In this document: positions 35,221-46,199 of the stretch, in pieces
Numbering within the stretch: position 1 is the stretch's first letter
Layout: each line of letters starts with the position of its first letter
DNA from: Plumapathes pennacea
Taxonomy: Eukaryota; Cnidaria; Anthozoa; Antipatharia; Myriopathidae
Direction: 5' to 3'
Length of the DNA stretch: 64,000 bases
Assembly: GCA_964036295.1 (NCBI GenBank)
Contig: OZ038465.1
Span: forward strand, 21,882,331-21,946,330
The notes under the pieces: model-generated
Databases searched by the model: none
What the model saw: the letters and a program-made list of their open reading frames with translations, nothing else
What the model was told of the DNA's origin: nothing
Position numbers and translations under genes: made by a program

Positions 35221-36193
35221 CTACTGAAACAAATTTTCTACATTACATGGTCGCCTGGCAATAGTAACCTGTAATTTTTCTACTGGCAGCCTTGTTGCTT
35301 CAATTACTCTTTTTTCATGGATAATATGATGCTTTGGTGACCATGAAAGCAGTGGTTTGATTTTTAAAGGGAAATCTACTGCGACTCCTTCACCATGCTG
35401 ATCAAAGTAGTACCACCAATGCAGTGACAGTGTAGAAAACCTACTGAAATCTTCTTTTTGGTACAAATAGCAGCCAGCATCCCCACAAGGCTTCCCTTTG
35501 CCCCGTACTATATACCTCCATAAAGTAAGGCTAAAATTGTCAATGTGGGAGGGCAAGACAGACTTTGATTTGAGAGCAGACATTAGGCTGCTTTCGAAGG
35601 CTCTCGCAGCATCTTCCAAGTCCCTAACAGATGGCTTGGGAGGCCTCTCGTAGCTCCTGCAGGGACAGAATAATAGTTATTTATATTGCAAAACTGTAAA
35701 TTTCACTTGAAACAAAACTTTACTTGAAAAAAGAACGGAATCCATGCAAAGATTTCTTGACAAGAACTAGATGGTTAGACGGCGATACTATAATAACATA
35801 TATATACGTAGTTTAATGTGAGGTATAAGAAAAACATCAATGAGTTTTTGTAGACCTGATATTGAACTCACTTGAGCAATTCTTGATTTAAGTGATCAGA
35901 AGGCTCCCACGTGCAACTCTCGTACGGCCAGCCTTGCCATTTTATCAGGTATTCATAGTCCTGTGAAACATAGAAACAGATATCCCTTGAGCACAGTATT
36001 GGAATTATTTTACACGAACGAACTGAAGTGATATCATGAATAAAATACTCACGCGCTTCGTTCTCCTCCGTTCGATAATTCTCTCTGTGGGCCAAAGTCT
36101 CCCTCTGCTCCTTTTAGTCATATCATACAACACCACAGACGAAAAAGAATTCAGCTGAACATAATCCACTTCACTTCTTCGCTTGTCCGCCAT
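35221..36193 (-). CDS. Chromodomain protein, intact, 221 residues
   Basis: Three exons: 36193-36053, 35960-35872, 35656-35221; donors GTGAGT and GTGAGT, acceptors CACAG and CTGCAG, phases consistent and no stop. Start context AAAAATGGCGG. Residues about 34-75 form a chromodomain split by intron 1: WPTERIIERRRTKR joins DYEYLIKWQGWPY, then SCTWEPSDHL. The aromatic cage positions are W34, W55 and W58, so methyl-lysine binding is plausible. The remaining 145 residues (LTLWRYIVRGKGKPCGDAGC, LHWWYYFDQHGEG) match no domain I know. Chromodomains occur in integrases of some retrotransposons and steer insertion to marked chromatin; here it is a separate small protein convergent with the putative transposase and within the same TIRs. 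Targeting is inference. Confidence 0.88.
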
Positions 36194-36236
36194 TTTTTTT
36201 TGCGTGTTTTCTGTTGAGTGACCGCTGATCACAGTT

Positions 36237-36266
36237 GGGCGCAAATGTCGCATATTTCTGGCCATG
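36237..36266 (-). repeat. Right terminal inverted repeat, 30 bp
   Basis: Reverse complement identical to 30999-31028. The chromodomain start codon lies 43 bp inside it. Confidence 0.9.
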
Positions 36267-36814
36267 GTTTCTTTCATTCGATCATGTAGCCTTTTTTGCA
36301 ATGGTCATTGTATACCAGAAATGAAAAATACACCGAAATAGTCCTGAGTATTAAGTTTGCAGTCGCAAATGGACTGAACACACTGTGAACAAAATCGCAA
36401 TAATATTTTAAACATGTCTCGCGTTACATTCCTCGCTTTCAATTTTATATTTGTTATAAGCACGAATACTCGAAAGCCTAATAGAAGTGAAACGCATTCA
36501 GTTAAAAAACAAGACAGACTAGTATTGAAGCAAAGGCTGGATTAATCGTGGCCTCGAGGTCAAACTGTCAAAGACAAGTCACGCATTACTCAGATTTACT
36601 CGGTGGGTAACCGTTTCGCTTCTAAGCTCAAAATGCAGAGTCGCTCAACCTTTAAGAACCAAGTGTATGAGTGTTGTAATGATAGCCAAGTTCTCTATAC
36701 TGTGAGAAACTGGAAGTCTCCCGGTCTTCCGCTCTTGTCCTTGCTTTCCATTTTAGTTTATTCTGCTCTCGACCCAACTAACCGGCCGCGAGCTTACTGG
36801 CAACGCCAGTCTAG
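36267..36814 (+). repeat. Repeat R, copy 3, right half
   Basis: Resumes R at GTTTCTTTCATTCGATCATG and runs to CTGGCAACGCCAGTCTAG. The next R copy starts 15 bp later. Confidence 0.85.
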
Positions 36815-36828
36815 TTTTTATTTTTTTT

Positions 36829-38450
36829 CTGGGTTACGAATCAGCACACGGTGATTGGCTCATATTTTCACGTGATTTATGATGACGTTTTGTCATCACA
36901 TGACTTGCCGGGTGAGCAGTTTCGCCATTTTGAAGGAGATATGTGGGCGATAGAATTGTGCTTTGAGAATAGCCGTAAACAAATATTTGATGGTACCGCT
37001 GTCGCCGATAAATATTTAGTCCCGACGAAACTTTCTGTGGCGACACGAAATACTTTTGGGAAGATAACAGGGCGAAAACAGAAACCAAAGCTACGGTGAG
37101 CTTTAGCCGTAAAACAATGACGCTTTATGCTTTACTCTGTACATGACATCTGTTGCCTCATAAAATTCTTCTGCGTATCGTACATTGCCTGTTGAAGTGT
37201 TTCTTTCATTCGATCATGTAGCCTTTGTTTCGCAATGGTCAGTGAATACCAGAAATGAAAAATACACCGAAATAATTCTGAGGATTGAGTTTGCAGTCAC
37301 AAATGGACTGAACACACTGTGAACAAAAGCGCAATAATATTGTAAACATCTCTCGTGTGACATTCCTCGCTGTCAATTTTATATTTGTTACAGAGCACGA
37401 ATACTCGAAAGCCTGATAGAAAGAAACGTATTGAGTTAATAAAAGAAAACATATAAGTAGTGAAGCGAAAAAGTAAACTGCATCCCATTCAAACTCAACG
37501 CCATTTGGCTCTGTGAATATGCACGGATAAACTGGATTTTAGGAAAAGATTTTGGCTCGCGTTCACCGCACAAGCTTTGAGAATAGCCGTAAACAAATGT
37601 TTGATGGTACTTCTGGGGTATTGCAAATATCTCTGTCGCCGATAAGTATTTAGTCCCGACGAAACTTTCTGTGGCGACACGAAATACTTTTGGGAAGATA
37701 ACAGGGCGAAAACAGAAACCAAAGCTACGGTGAGCTTTAGCCGTAAAACAATGACGCTTTATGCTTTACTCTGTACATGACATCTGTTGCCTCATAAAAT
37801 TCTTCTGCGTATCGTACATTGCCTGTTGAAGTGTTCCTTTCATTCGATCATGTAGTCTTTGTTTCGCAATGTTCATTAAATACCAGAAATGAAAAATACA
37901 CCTAAATAATTCTGAGGATTGAGTTTGCAGTCACAAATGGACTGAACACACTGTGAACAAAAGCGCAATAATATTGTAAACATCTCTCGTGTGACATTCC
38001 TCGCTTTCAATTTTATATTTGTTACAGGGCACGAATACTCGAAAGCCTGATAGAAGAAACGTATTGAGTTAACAAAAGAAAACACATAAGTAGTGAAGCG
38101 AAGGCTGGATTAATCGTGGCCTCTGATTAGAAATATGAGTCAAGGTCAAACTGTCATAATCGATTGTGCATAAAAAGATATGTCACGCATTCTCAAGATG
38201 CAGGGTCGCTCAACCTTTAAGAAGCAAGTGTACGAGTGTTGTAATAATAATTTTTAGTTTAATCAAGGTGTCAAAAGAGCAAGGTGTCAAAAGCCAAGTT
38301 CTCTATACTGTGTGATATTTTTATGGTGAGAAATTGGAAGTCTCTCTTGGGAGTTCCGCTCTTGTCCCCTACTTTCCATTTTATATTCTGGTCTCGACCC
38401 AACTCACGCCGCGAGCTCACTGGCAAGGCCAGTCTAGTTATTTAAAATCT
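36829..38450 (+). repeat. Repeat R, copy 4, internally duplicated
   Basis: Starts TCTGGGTTACGAATCAGCAC. The block from GAGAATAGCCGTAAACAAAT to AAACGTATTGAGTTAAYAAA occurs twice (about 36966-37440 and 37580-38075), as in copy 1. It ends near GCCAGTCTAGTTATTTAAAA, where a LINE 3' end abuts. Confidence 0.85.
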
Positions 38451-38510
38451 ACGGCTAGTATGCTAAAAATACCTATAATATTTATAGCCTACAAATAAAA
38501 GTTTATTAAT
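38451..38510 (-). repeat. LINE 3' untranslated end
   Basis: Short AT-rich tail (AATAAACTTTTATTTGTAGG on the minus strand) between the reverse transcriptase stop and repeat R. Confidence 0.5.
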
Positions 38511-39740
38511 CTATAACCTATAACTGGTTAATAAACTGCGCAATACCAGAGGCATTGCATTGGTCTGTAATAGACTGTTCCATAGTATAGCCCCTCTGTA
38601 TGAAAAGCTTTTTTTTAAGGCTTCAGTATTAGGTCTTGGTATAAAAAGACTATCGCCAGATCGGCGCAGGCCATATGCATGTATATCACTAGTTTTAGTA
38701 AATAGTTGGGAAATATATTGTGGAACCTGGTTATTCATGGTTTTAAACATAATGGTAGCTAGTTGCTGGCGGCGTCTTTCCGCCAGGTCTTTCCAGCCTA
38801 GATTGTTGAGAATATCTTTCGATCTGGTGTCATAATTTGAGTGAGTAATGATTCTGGCTACCCTATTTTGGAGTATCTGGGCCTTTTGGGATAAACATTT
38901 GCCCATTGAGCCCCATACAGTACTACAGTAGTCTAGGTAGGGAGCAATTAAAGAATTGTAAATAGTGATTAGTGTATTTTTCGGTACAAATGGCCGGAGT
39001 CTTCTCAAAACACCCAAACCTTTTGCAACTTTTTTTGAGATAATATTGATGTGAGATTCCCATGTGATTAACTCATCAATATATACGCCTAGACATTTGT
39101 AGGTTTTGACCCTTTCTATTTGGCAACCATTTACGCTGATATCCGGATTTTCTGGGATCAGACCAAGCCTCTGGCGTGTACCCAAAAACATACACTTAGT
39201 TTTCGTGATATTCAGACTAAGTCTATTCGCACTGAGCCAAGCATGTACATTTTTAAGGTCGTTATTGATAGTGTGGGATAACTCATCCAGGCTGTTAGAG
39301 GCATATGTGAGACTTGTGTCATCCGGGTACATACGAACATTTGATTCCAGATTAGAGTTTGGTAAGTCATTGATGTACAGGAGGAAAAGCAAGGGGCCCA
39401 GTATGGACCCCTGTGGGATGCCGCATGTGACTACATTAGAATCAGAAAGAACGCCATTTACCATGGTTCTTTGTGATCGCTGCGACAGGTATCCTGAGAA
39501 CCATGATAGAGTTTCGGGCTGCACGCCATAAAGCTTTATCTTAGCGGTCAATATAGAATGGTCAATCGTGTCAAATGCCTTTTTGAGGTCTAAGAATAAA
39601 ACAGCATTAATAAGGCCATTATCGATATTGATAAACCATTCAGTTGTGATATCTAGTAAAGCTGTTGTCCGCAGCATTCTGAGTAATCTTTTTGCTTTTC
39701 TCCTCAAATGTTGAGTAACACTGTTGCTAATTTTTAGCGC
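38511..39740 (-). pseudogene. LINE reverse transcriptase, 5' truncated, one long frame
   Basis: A 398-residue open frame (39707-38511) carries reverse transcriptase motifs in order: VLFLDLKKAFDTIDHSIL, CGIPQGSILGPLLFLLYIND, MYPDDTSLTYASN, LSLNITKTKCMFLG, KCLGVYID, APYLDYCSTVWGS, LQNRVARIITHSNYDTRS and FSYRGAILWNSL, ending at a stop near 38511. The catalytic YADD box reads YPDD, with both aspartates kept but Ala replaced by Pro. Upstream of residue 1 the expected fingers are frameshifted (QHLRRKAKRL). No endonuclease domain is present, so the copy is 5' truncated as usual for target-primed insertion. CR1/Jockey-like. The best preserved LINE of the window. Confidence 0.88.
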
Positions 39741-42230
39741 CTAACTTCAGTTTATCTAGTTAACTTGCTTGATTGTAAAAAAAAAAAGAAGAAAAATTAC
39801 AATGACCATAAATCTTACTTTGACATAATTTCTATCTAAGCAGCACAGTGATATATAGTACTTCAATCTATTTCACGACAAAAACAAGTTTGCACGTAGA
39901 AGTCAGTAAGGCCGGAGTTAAAGTTATTGATTTCTAATAAATGTTGGGCAAGTTTGAATAATTTCGCCTCCATTTCATACAATGTACACGGTCAAATTAG
40001 TTCTTTCAAATTAGTAAAGGTGTTCATATATTCGACCAAATGACACGGTCTGGACGCGTTCTCGATAACATAAACAGTCTAAACCGTTCAGATAAAATGA
40101 ACACACCAGCAAGCATAAATTGACGGTGCTGAATGCTTATCTTTTTTCCGATGACAGACACCAATTTACACTCGATAGACGGAAAAGTTGGCACAAGTTT
40201 TCAATATCCGAGCGTTAAGTCATTAAAAGTGTGCAGTATTCGCAAAACGGCACACACCGAAATACGAGGTCGCTACAAACTGCTCCAATCAATAAACTTT
40301 CCACCCCCACAACCACAAAAAGGAAAATATTAATACACAAAGCACTACTATTGATTTTTTTAATCAGTTGGTCCAAGTCGGTTGAACGTATAGTCCAAAA
40401 TAAGTAGGCTGTGAACTAGTGAGCGCCAACGATATAATTACCAGTTAATGAAAGATAAATTGCAATATAATATCAGCATTACAAAATAGATACCGAAACG
40501 TATAAAAGGTAGCTCTCCGCCTGCATTAGCTTTTGGTTTTACACTCTTGTGTTATACAAGAACATATCACAGTCCTGTTTTCCCGGCCCGAAGTGGCAGG
40601 TCAACACTAGCATTAAAATATGAATAAACAATAGAACATAGGTGAACGAGTCTAATTTGCATCAACTATGGCAATAAACAGCTGCATGGCTGTACATAAT
40701 CTATAGCTCAGTCAATAGAATACCATTTACCGGTACTTTCAAACAACTGAAGGATGTTATGGTCGAGAAGGGGCAACATAACAGTTGAAAACTAACTGCC
40801 TTGTTCATTGGAAATGGGGTAGCAGGTGGCTGATGCGTTTCAGAAAGCAGATTATTTGTACTACCTTTTTCTTGATATACACAATGGGAGATGGGTTCAG
40901 CCTTGGAAAGCGTCTCAGTCATTTATTAATCTAATATAATTATACCTGCTCACCTTTCCTAGGACGTGCTCATGATTAGATAGTGTAAAGAACTCGACCA
41001 AAATGTTTGTTAGTTTAGCTATATCGACTTATCATTAGATCATTTATATGGAATGTAACGACCCTTCTCGCTACCTTTTCTTTACCAGTTGTTCCATAAC
41101 GGAGCAACCTTTTATAATGGTCATAAAAATCCGAAGTTTTAAGACAAAATGATTTTCTCGCAGATCCCGCAACTTACTCAAGTTTTTCTATCAGCCAACT
41201 TGGCATTACAGTATATTTTACTTCATGAATGGAAAGCATAAAGTTGTTTTTAATTATTGTGAAAGAAAAAAAAAGTTTACATACAGATATCGCAAATCAC
41301 GGAGGTCCTTGAAAAGGTCACTACTCAAGTTCCTGATATTGTTGTTGTCAAGCCGTCTGTCGATATTCAATAAACTAAGTTAAAATTTCAGTATGTAAGC
41401 TGCGGATTGTAATCAAAAGTCAAGGTATCTAAAGAAGTCTTGGGGTTTTTGTTCCAGGAAGAAAATACAGCCAAAGATTTTACAGCTAATAAGTATATAT
41501 TTTTATCATATAGATATCAATGAATTACCAGGATTTCTACACTTTAAAAACTGGTATTTGCATTGCGCGCGATATTTTCTCACTTGAAGGATAAAGCGAT
41601 ATTATATTCAAAGTGCGCGCGATATTTGAACACAGGAAGTTCTTACAAGAAATAAAGGTTGTCCTTGTTCTAGATAATTTATATATATCTATATGATAAA
41701 CAGAACATCACATGGCCGCTTGGAGATAAGAATTTTATGTTTTCGTTTTGATAATATCTCTCTCTCGTTCGCTGCGCTCAGTCAGTAGAGTTATTGGGGA
41801 CTTTAAGATACAGGACGCGAGAGGACAATGACGACGTCGGTTAAATAATAAAACCCATAAACACAGAAGACAAAAGAAGCACGTGAATATCTGAGATTGA
41901 CATGTTCTTTGGGTCGCCGTGCTCTCGCGTGCGACTTCAAATGCTTCTTTTTTACGTCGTTGTCAGGACGTGGACGACAGTTCGATAAAATAACGGCAGT
42001 CGTTCTTCTTAGTAGGAAGCGATAAAATCAATAGAACCTAAGCAGAAACGGAACAAATTGAGCAACCTAAGAATAGGCAAAGTTACAAAGACATAGGGAA
42101 AACAGAGACACTGTTTTTTGGTTCCTCGCGTTGCGTCGCGTTGCCGTCGCCGTCCTAGGTTTCTAAACTCCCTATCACGAGAAGAGAACGTGAGAAAATT
42201 CCTATATCGGCATGGCCATGTAATATTTAA
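39741..42230. other. 2.5 kb without recognised content
   Basis: Both strands were read and no domain, splice-consistent exon, TIR pair or RNA gene was supported. A GC-richer patch at 41750-42180 (TTGCGTCGCGTTGCCGTCGC) breaks the AT-rich background. Confidence 0.4.
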
Positions 42231-42417
42231 GCAATATAACACGAGTTTCCATGTCTATGTACTCTTATATAAACACGCGGGATGTTGGGAGAACACGAGA
42301 AAAAGTTCAAAATCACGAGCCGCTTCGGCGAGTGATTTTGAACTTTTTCGAGTGTTCTCACAACATCCCAAGTGTTTATATAAGAGTACATAGACATGGA
42401 AACGAGTGTCATATTGC
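42231..42417. mobile_element. Fold-back hairpin element, about 80-bp arms
   Basis: Starts GCAATATAACACGAGTTTCC, ends with its near-perfect complement, and closes at GAGCCGCTTCGGCGAGTG. It is part of the wider repeat H (42231-43185), of which 21470-22300 is an opposite-strand copy lacking one arm. Confidence 0.85.
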
Positions 42418-43185
42418 TTTTTTAAAATAACGAAGCTTTTATTACCTGAAAGAACTTTATATTGAAAATAATCAAGTTCAAGATTCTCCCGAAAACCGTC
42501 AAAACGCACGCTCGTCCAATCGGAAAGTCTGTTTCACGGCACTTTGCTCAAGTCAGTCCGTGAATGAAAACGGAACACCACTCCCGTTCACTTGAAAAAC
42601 TTGACAGGCTGCTAAATGAAGATGAATTTCGCAAGAAATGTGTCGTATATTAGTACCACTGTTTGTCAAGAATTCAAAAGAACCGGCGAGAATGTTTTGA
42701 GCCGTCGGGTTTCAACTTTCAGGACAACGGTGTCACTCGACGTAAACATGTCTGCAAAACAACACTATTCTGCTGAAGAAGGTAGTTTGTACATTTGTTT
42801 GCTTTACTTGAGCATTACTTGAACTCTTCCGGACGACAGTCAACTCCATTGAATTGACTCAACAGCTTTTGTGCCACCGAGCCGACAGCCGAGACAGACT
42901 CATTAGCGAAGACTGTTTGTGCCTTCATCACCATAAACCTACAATTATTCGTGTGAAACTCCGGTGATCTAAGCCATCTAGTTACTAGCTACGAGCCACA
43001 GGAGACGAAGGTATAAAGGTTAGAAACTTTAGAGAATGTTCTTTGACTGTGTAAATGTTGGCTTTCTGTCTCACGGTTTCCGAATTAAATTTCATGCAAT
43101 ATTCGGACAACTTTTCTTCACGCTGCTTCACTAATTGCACATGATTTGCACACGGCTTCACTATTTGCTCTAATAGCCCACTGCA
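42418..43185 (-). repeat. Dispersed repeat H, copy 2 body
   Basis: Opposite-strand match to 21470-22170, including AGATTCTCCCGAAAACCGTC, GTGTCACTCGACGTAAACAT, GAGCCACAGGAGACGAAGGT and TTCTGTCTCACGGTTTCCG. Confidence 0.7.
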
Positions 43186-43779
43186 GTTTCTGTAACACAT
43201 GAATCTTTCAAAGTGAAGTAGGGGACGACACGCAGTCTTTTTATTTCAGGATTCGTCATTTCCATGTCTTTGTACTTATTTATAAAATGGTTTTTTAACC
43301 AATTAGAGCGCGCGTAGTATCATAGTTATTTTATAAAGTAGGATATAGTTTGTGTGCTTGTTTGCACAAACGGCCACAGCCGCTGATCTAACGTCAACTA
43401 TATGGTTCTTTACTGATTCGGGTATCCCAGAATATTTCTAGACTAAAAAAGTGTGCCAAAAAAGCATGACTTAATGATTCGTGATTATATTCAGACTAGC
43501 ATTTGATACATTTTTATACGGACCATAATTATAGCGAGCTGTAAAAGTGTTTATTACAATTTCGACAAGAATTCCGAGCCGAACTATCTCCATTTTTTAC
43601 AATAGTTAACTCGGACAATTATTTGATAAAAGTATGTGTGAATTGAATAGATGAAAGCTTCATCTCTGGCCAAAAGTCGTGGGACATTTTGCCTTTTATT
43701 TAAAAATTATGACACTTTCCCTCTTCCCGCCCCCCTTTCCCCCTGACAATGTTGACTGAGTGTGCTCAAAGTGCACTCC

Positions 43780-45261
43780 ATAAGGAGCCAGAAGGTGTTA
43801 AAAGTTTTCACGCCTGGGGACCTTGGTTGCTACTCTTGAATTACAATCCAATTACAGATCTGTCATCGGATCAGAAGCTAAAACTGTCTCTCTCTTGTGG
43901 TTTCTGTCAATCACTCGTTCTCTCGTAATATCATTTTACATTGTATGTTGTGAGTTAATCAATAAGCCGGGAAGACCGCGCGCCAGTGAAGGATCCACGA
44001 GGTTTACAGTTTTGATGTTTTGGACCCTGTTTTCATGTTGGAATGTTTCCGGAAGAGTTATTGATCGACAGGTCGCTGGATCAATTCGACCCACGCATTC
44101 ATGGTCTTGAACGTTTCTGGTAAACACGGCGTGCGGTGCGGTGGAAATGTGGCGCGAACAGGGCGCGCAAATTGCACCGATGTGCTTTAGGCGCGGCAGA
44201 GCCGAAGAAACTAAAAGGAATGATGCTGCGATAAACCCATTTCCTAGGCAGGATTTAGGCTTTCGTCTCTTCTCCGGATGGTGGAATGAGGAAACAGTAT
44301 TACCGTTTTATTGCCTATTATTTTATTGATGTACTGAGCTTTTGCTGTTAGTGTACCTCAAGCTGGGAATCAGTTCATTCTGATAAATCGGCACAATGTA
44401 CGTGCATTCGAGGTTCACTTATTTATGATTCTATTTGCTGTTCCTGCGGTTAGTGAACCTCAAGTTGGGAATCAGTTCATTCTGATAAATCAGCACAATG
44501 TACGCGCATTGGAGGTTCACTTATTTATTATTCTTATGCTGTTTTTGCTACTGAACCTCAAGCTGGGAATCAGTTCATTCCAGTGATAAATCAGCACAAT
44601 GTACGCGCATTGGAGGTTCACTTACTTATTATTCTTTGCTGTTGTTTTTGTTGGTGAATCTCTAGCTGGGAATCTGTTCATTCTGATAAATCGGCACAAT
44701 GTACGCGCATTGGAGGTTCACTTATTTATGATTCTATTTGCTGTTTTGCTGTTAGTTAACCTCAAGCTAGGAATCAATTCATTCTGATAAATCAGCACAA
44801 TGTACGCGCATTGGAGATTCACTTTGTTAGAATATTTAGCATTCAGTTACAGTGATACGATTCTCAGCATTTCTCATACGCTTCTCGTTGTTAATAGCAA
44901 ATAGCAAGAGTTGTAGTGATTTCTCGTTCAATGCGTTCTGGGTTAGCTGTCGCACTGTTTGCATTTTATCTCTGGACGTCGAATAATAGCATATGTAACT
45001 CATAAAACTCGTACCTTCGACAGCGGACGTTTTTAAAGCCCCGAAGTAAATCTCAGCGGCATGAAACCGCGACGAACCGAGCCTGTTTGCAACAGAACTC
45101 TAATTTTAAAAGCGTCGGTTCACCATGTTATGCTTCTCCTCATTTTGTCACCTTTCTCGCTCCGTGTGCCGAACGAGGTGTCGCCGGTAATTAATGGCAT
45201 CTAAAAAATGCGGCCATTTCGGCCGCATTACATCGGTTACTAAGGGGCTCTGGCTCGTTAT
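43780..45261. mobile_element. 1.48-kb insertion with short inverted ends and satellite
   Basis: Left ATAAGGAGCCAGAAGG, right (reverse complement) ATAACGAGCCAGAGCC. It contains a five-copy 102-bp tandem array (44350-44826). Boundaries are set by the interrupted MITE. Class unknown and no transposase seen. Confidence 0.55.
44350..44826 (+). repeat. Minisatellite, about 102-bp unit, five copies
   Basis: Units start near 44352, 44455, 44555, 44656 and 44757 with AACCTCAAGCTGGGAATCAG, then GATAAATC(A/G)GCACAATGTA, then CGCGCATTGGAGGTTCACTT. GTGAACCTC at the start and GAGGTTCAC at the end make each unit partly palindromic. Confidence 0.9.
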
Positions 45262-45464
45262 GCTTTATGCAACATTGTATGGGGGAGGGTTAACTTTCGA
45301 AAAAGGAGCCGTTGTCGTTTTAAAAAGAGAGTAATGTTGAAAAATTTTTTCAGAGTGTCCCACATACTTTTGGCCAGGATTGTTGGTAAAACGAGGGTTT
45401 AGGGACCAAATCATCTCAACTCCTGGTGTCTATAGAACTTTGGCAGTTTCCAGGGTTTGGTAGT

Positions 45465-46180
45465 ATGTTCCGACAGATACTACACTGTGCTATTCTACAT
45501 AGCCTCTTTACATCGAGAACATCAACAAAAGCTGGTATGCTGTTAGTGATCTCGAACATTTTTTTGATTAGCCTGGATTCTTTACTTACTTAGTGATCAA
45601 GTAACTGGTATGAAGGTAATATGAATCTACTGAACTCTCTCTAGTTACATTTTTGTTTGTTAAATTTTAGGTCATGCTCATGATCTGCACCCTTAGTCAC
45701 TACTTTTTCTTGCTACCAATGTCTCATTAGGTATGCATATAACGTCGACGTCTAAGATCACATTCGTTCAGTTGTTTCTGGAAAATCTCATTGCTGACCT
45801 TCAGTCTAAAGGGAAATGTACATTTCGATCTTATAAAATTGGTTGCCATCCTTGTCACACTGCTTGATTCTTTGTGAAAACGCGTATAACAGAACCTTTT
45901 TAACACCATGCTTAACTTTCAGCGGTCTGTGGGAGGACATCATCTAGTACAAGTAGCTTGTAGTGATAAGAAAAAGTGCCTCGTTGGCACTTCAAAACTG
46001 TCATAAGGCTTTCGTCCGGCAACCGCAGCGAATAAAAACCCTCAGAGCCAGGGTAAACTTTATTCTTAACCATTACCTGATGGATTTATAGCAATAATGC
46101 TTGTCGGTTGCGTCTCCTACTGCCCACAGCATTCTTACTAGCATGCGTCTATCAGATGGTATCCTGAATAACACTGTTAC
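45465..46180 (+). repeat. Dispersed repeat U, uninterrupted copy
   Basis: Homologous to 28690-28948 plus 29765-30260 without the 0.8-kb MULE-like insertion. Diverged by roughly a fifth by eye. Confidence 0.6.
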
Positions 46181-46199
46181 TTCGTCACTATTTCTTCAG

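Larger units (their letters stand above)
30999..36266. mobile_element. Two-gene TIR transposon, class not recognised
   Basis: Both ends start CATGGCCAGAAATATGCGAC and are identical for 30 bp (30999-31028; 36237-36266 inverted). Similarity continues weakly inward (GTGGTCAGCG / GTGATCAGCG). Inside are two convergent spliced genes: an orphan protein with a candidate D-D-E core and SAP-like tail (plus), and a chromodomain protein (minus), with 110 bp between their stops. The gene starts lie close to the ends (31065 and 36193). Flanking R sequence rejoins as GTTGAAAT + GTTTCTTTC, agreeing with the uninterrupted R at 51411-51440, so no bases appear lost or duplicated. It looks young: the TIRs are perfect and the chromodomain gene is intact. 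Confidence 0.88.
43661..45382. mobile_element. Tc1/mariner-type MITE, copy b, split by an insertion
   Basis: The left half (CTGGCCAAAAGTCGTGGGAC to AAGTGCACTCC, 43779) and right half (CTTTATGCAACATTGTATGG to ACTTTTGGCCAGGATTG) together rebuild the MITE seen whole at 58061-58307. The break is filled by 43780-45261. Confidence 0.75.

Noticed and set aside
36790..36815. Helitron 3' terminus at the end of repeat R (ACTGGCAACGCCAGT hairpin followed by CTAG and T)
   Set aside because: Similarity between R copies continues past CTAG (TTATTTAAAATC at 38440 and, in reverse, at 47395 and 52080), some copies read CTTG, and the residual peptide in R reads the opposite way. The true end is not shown.
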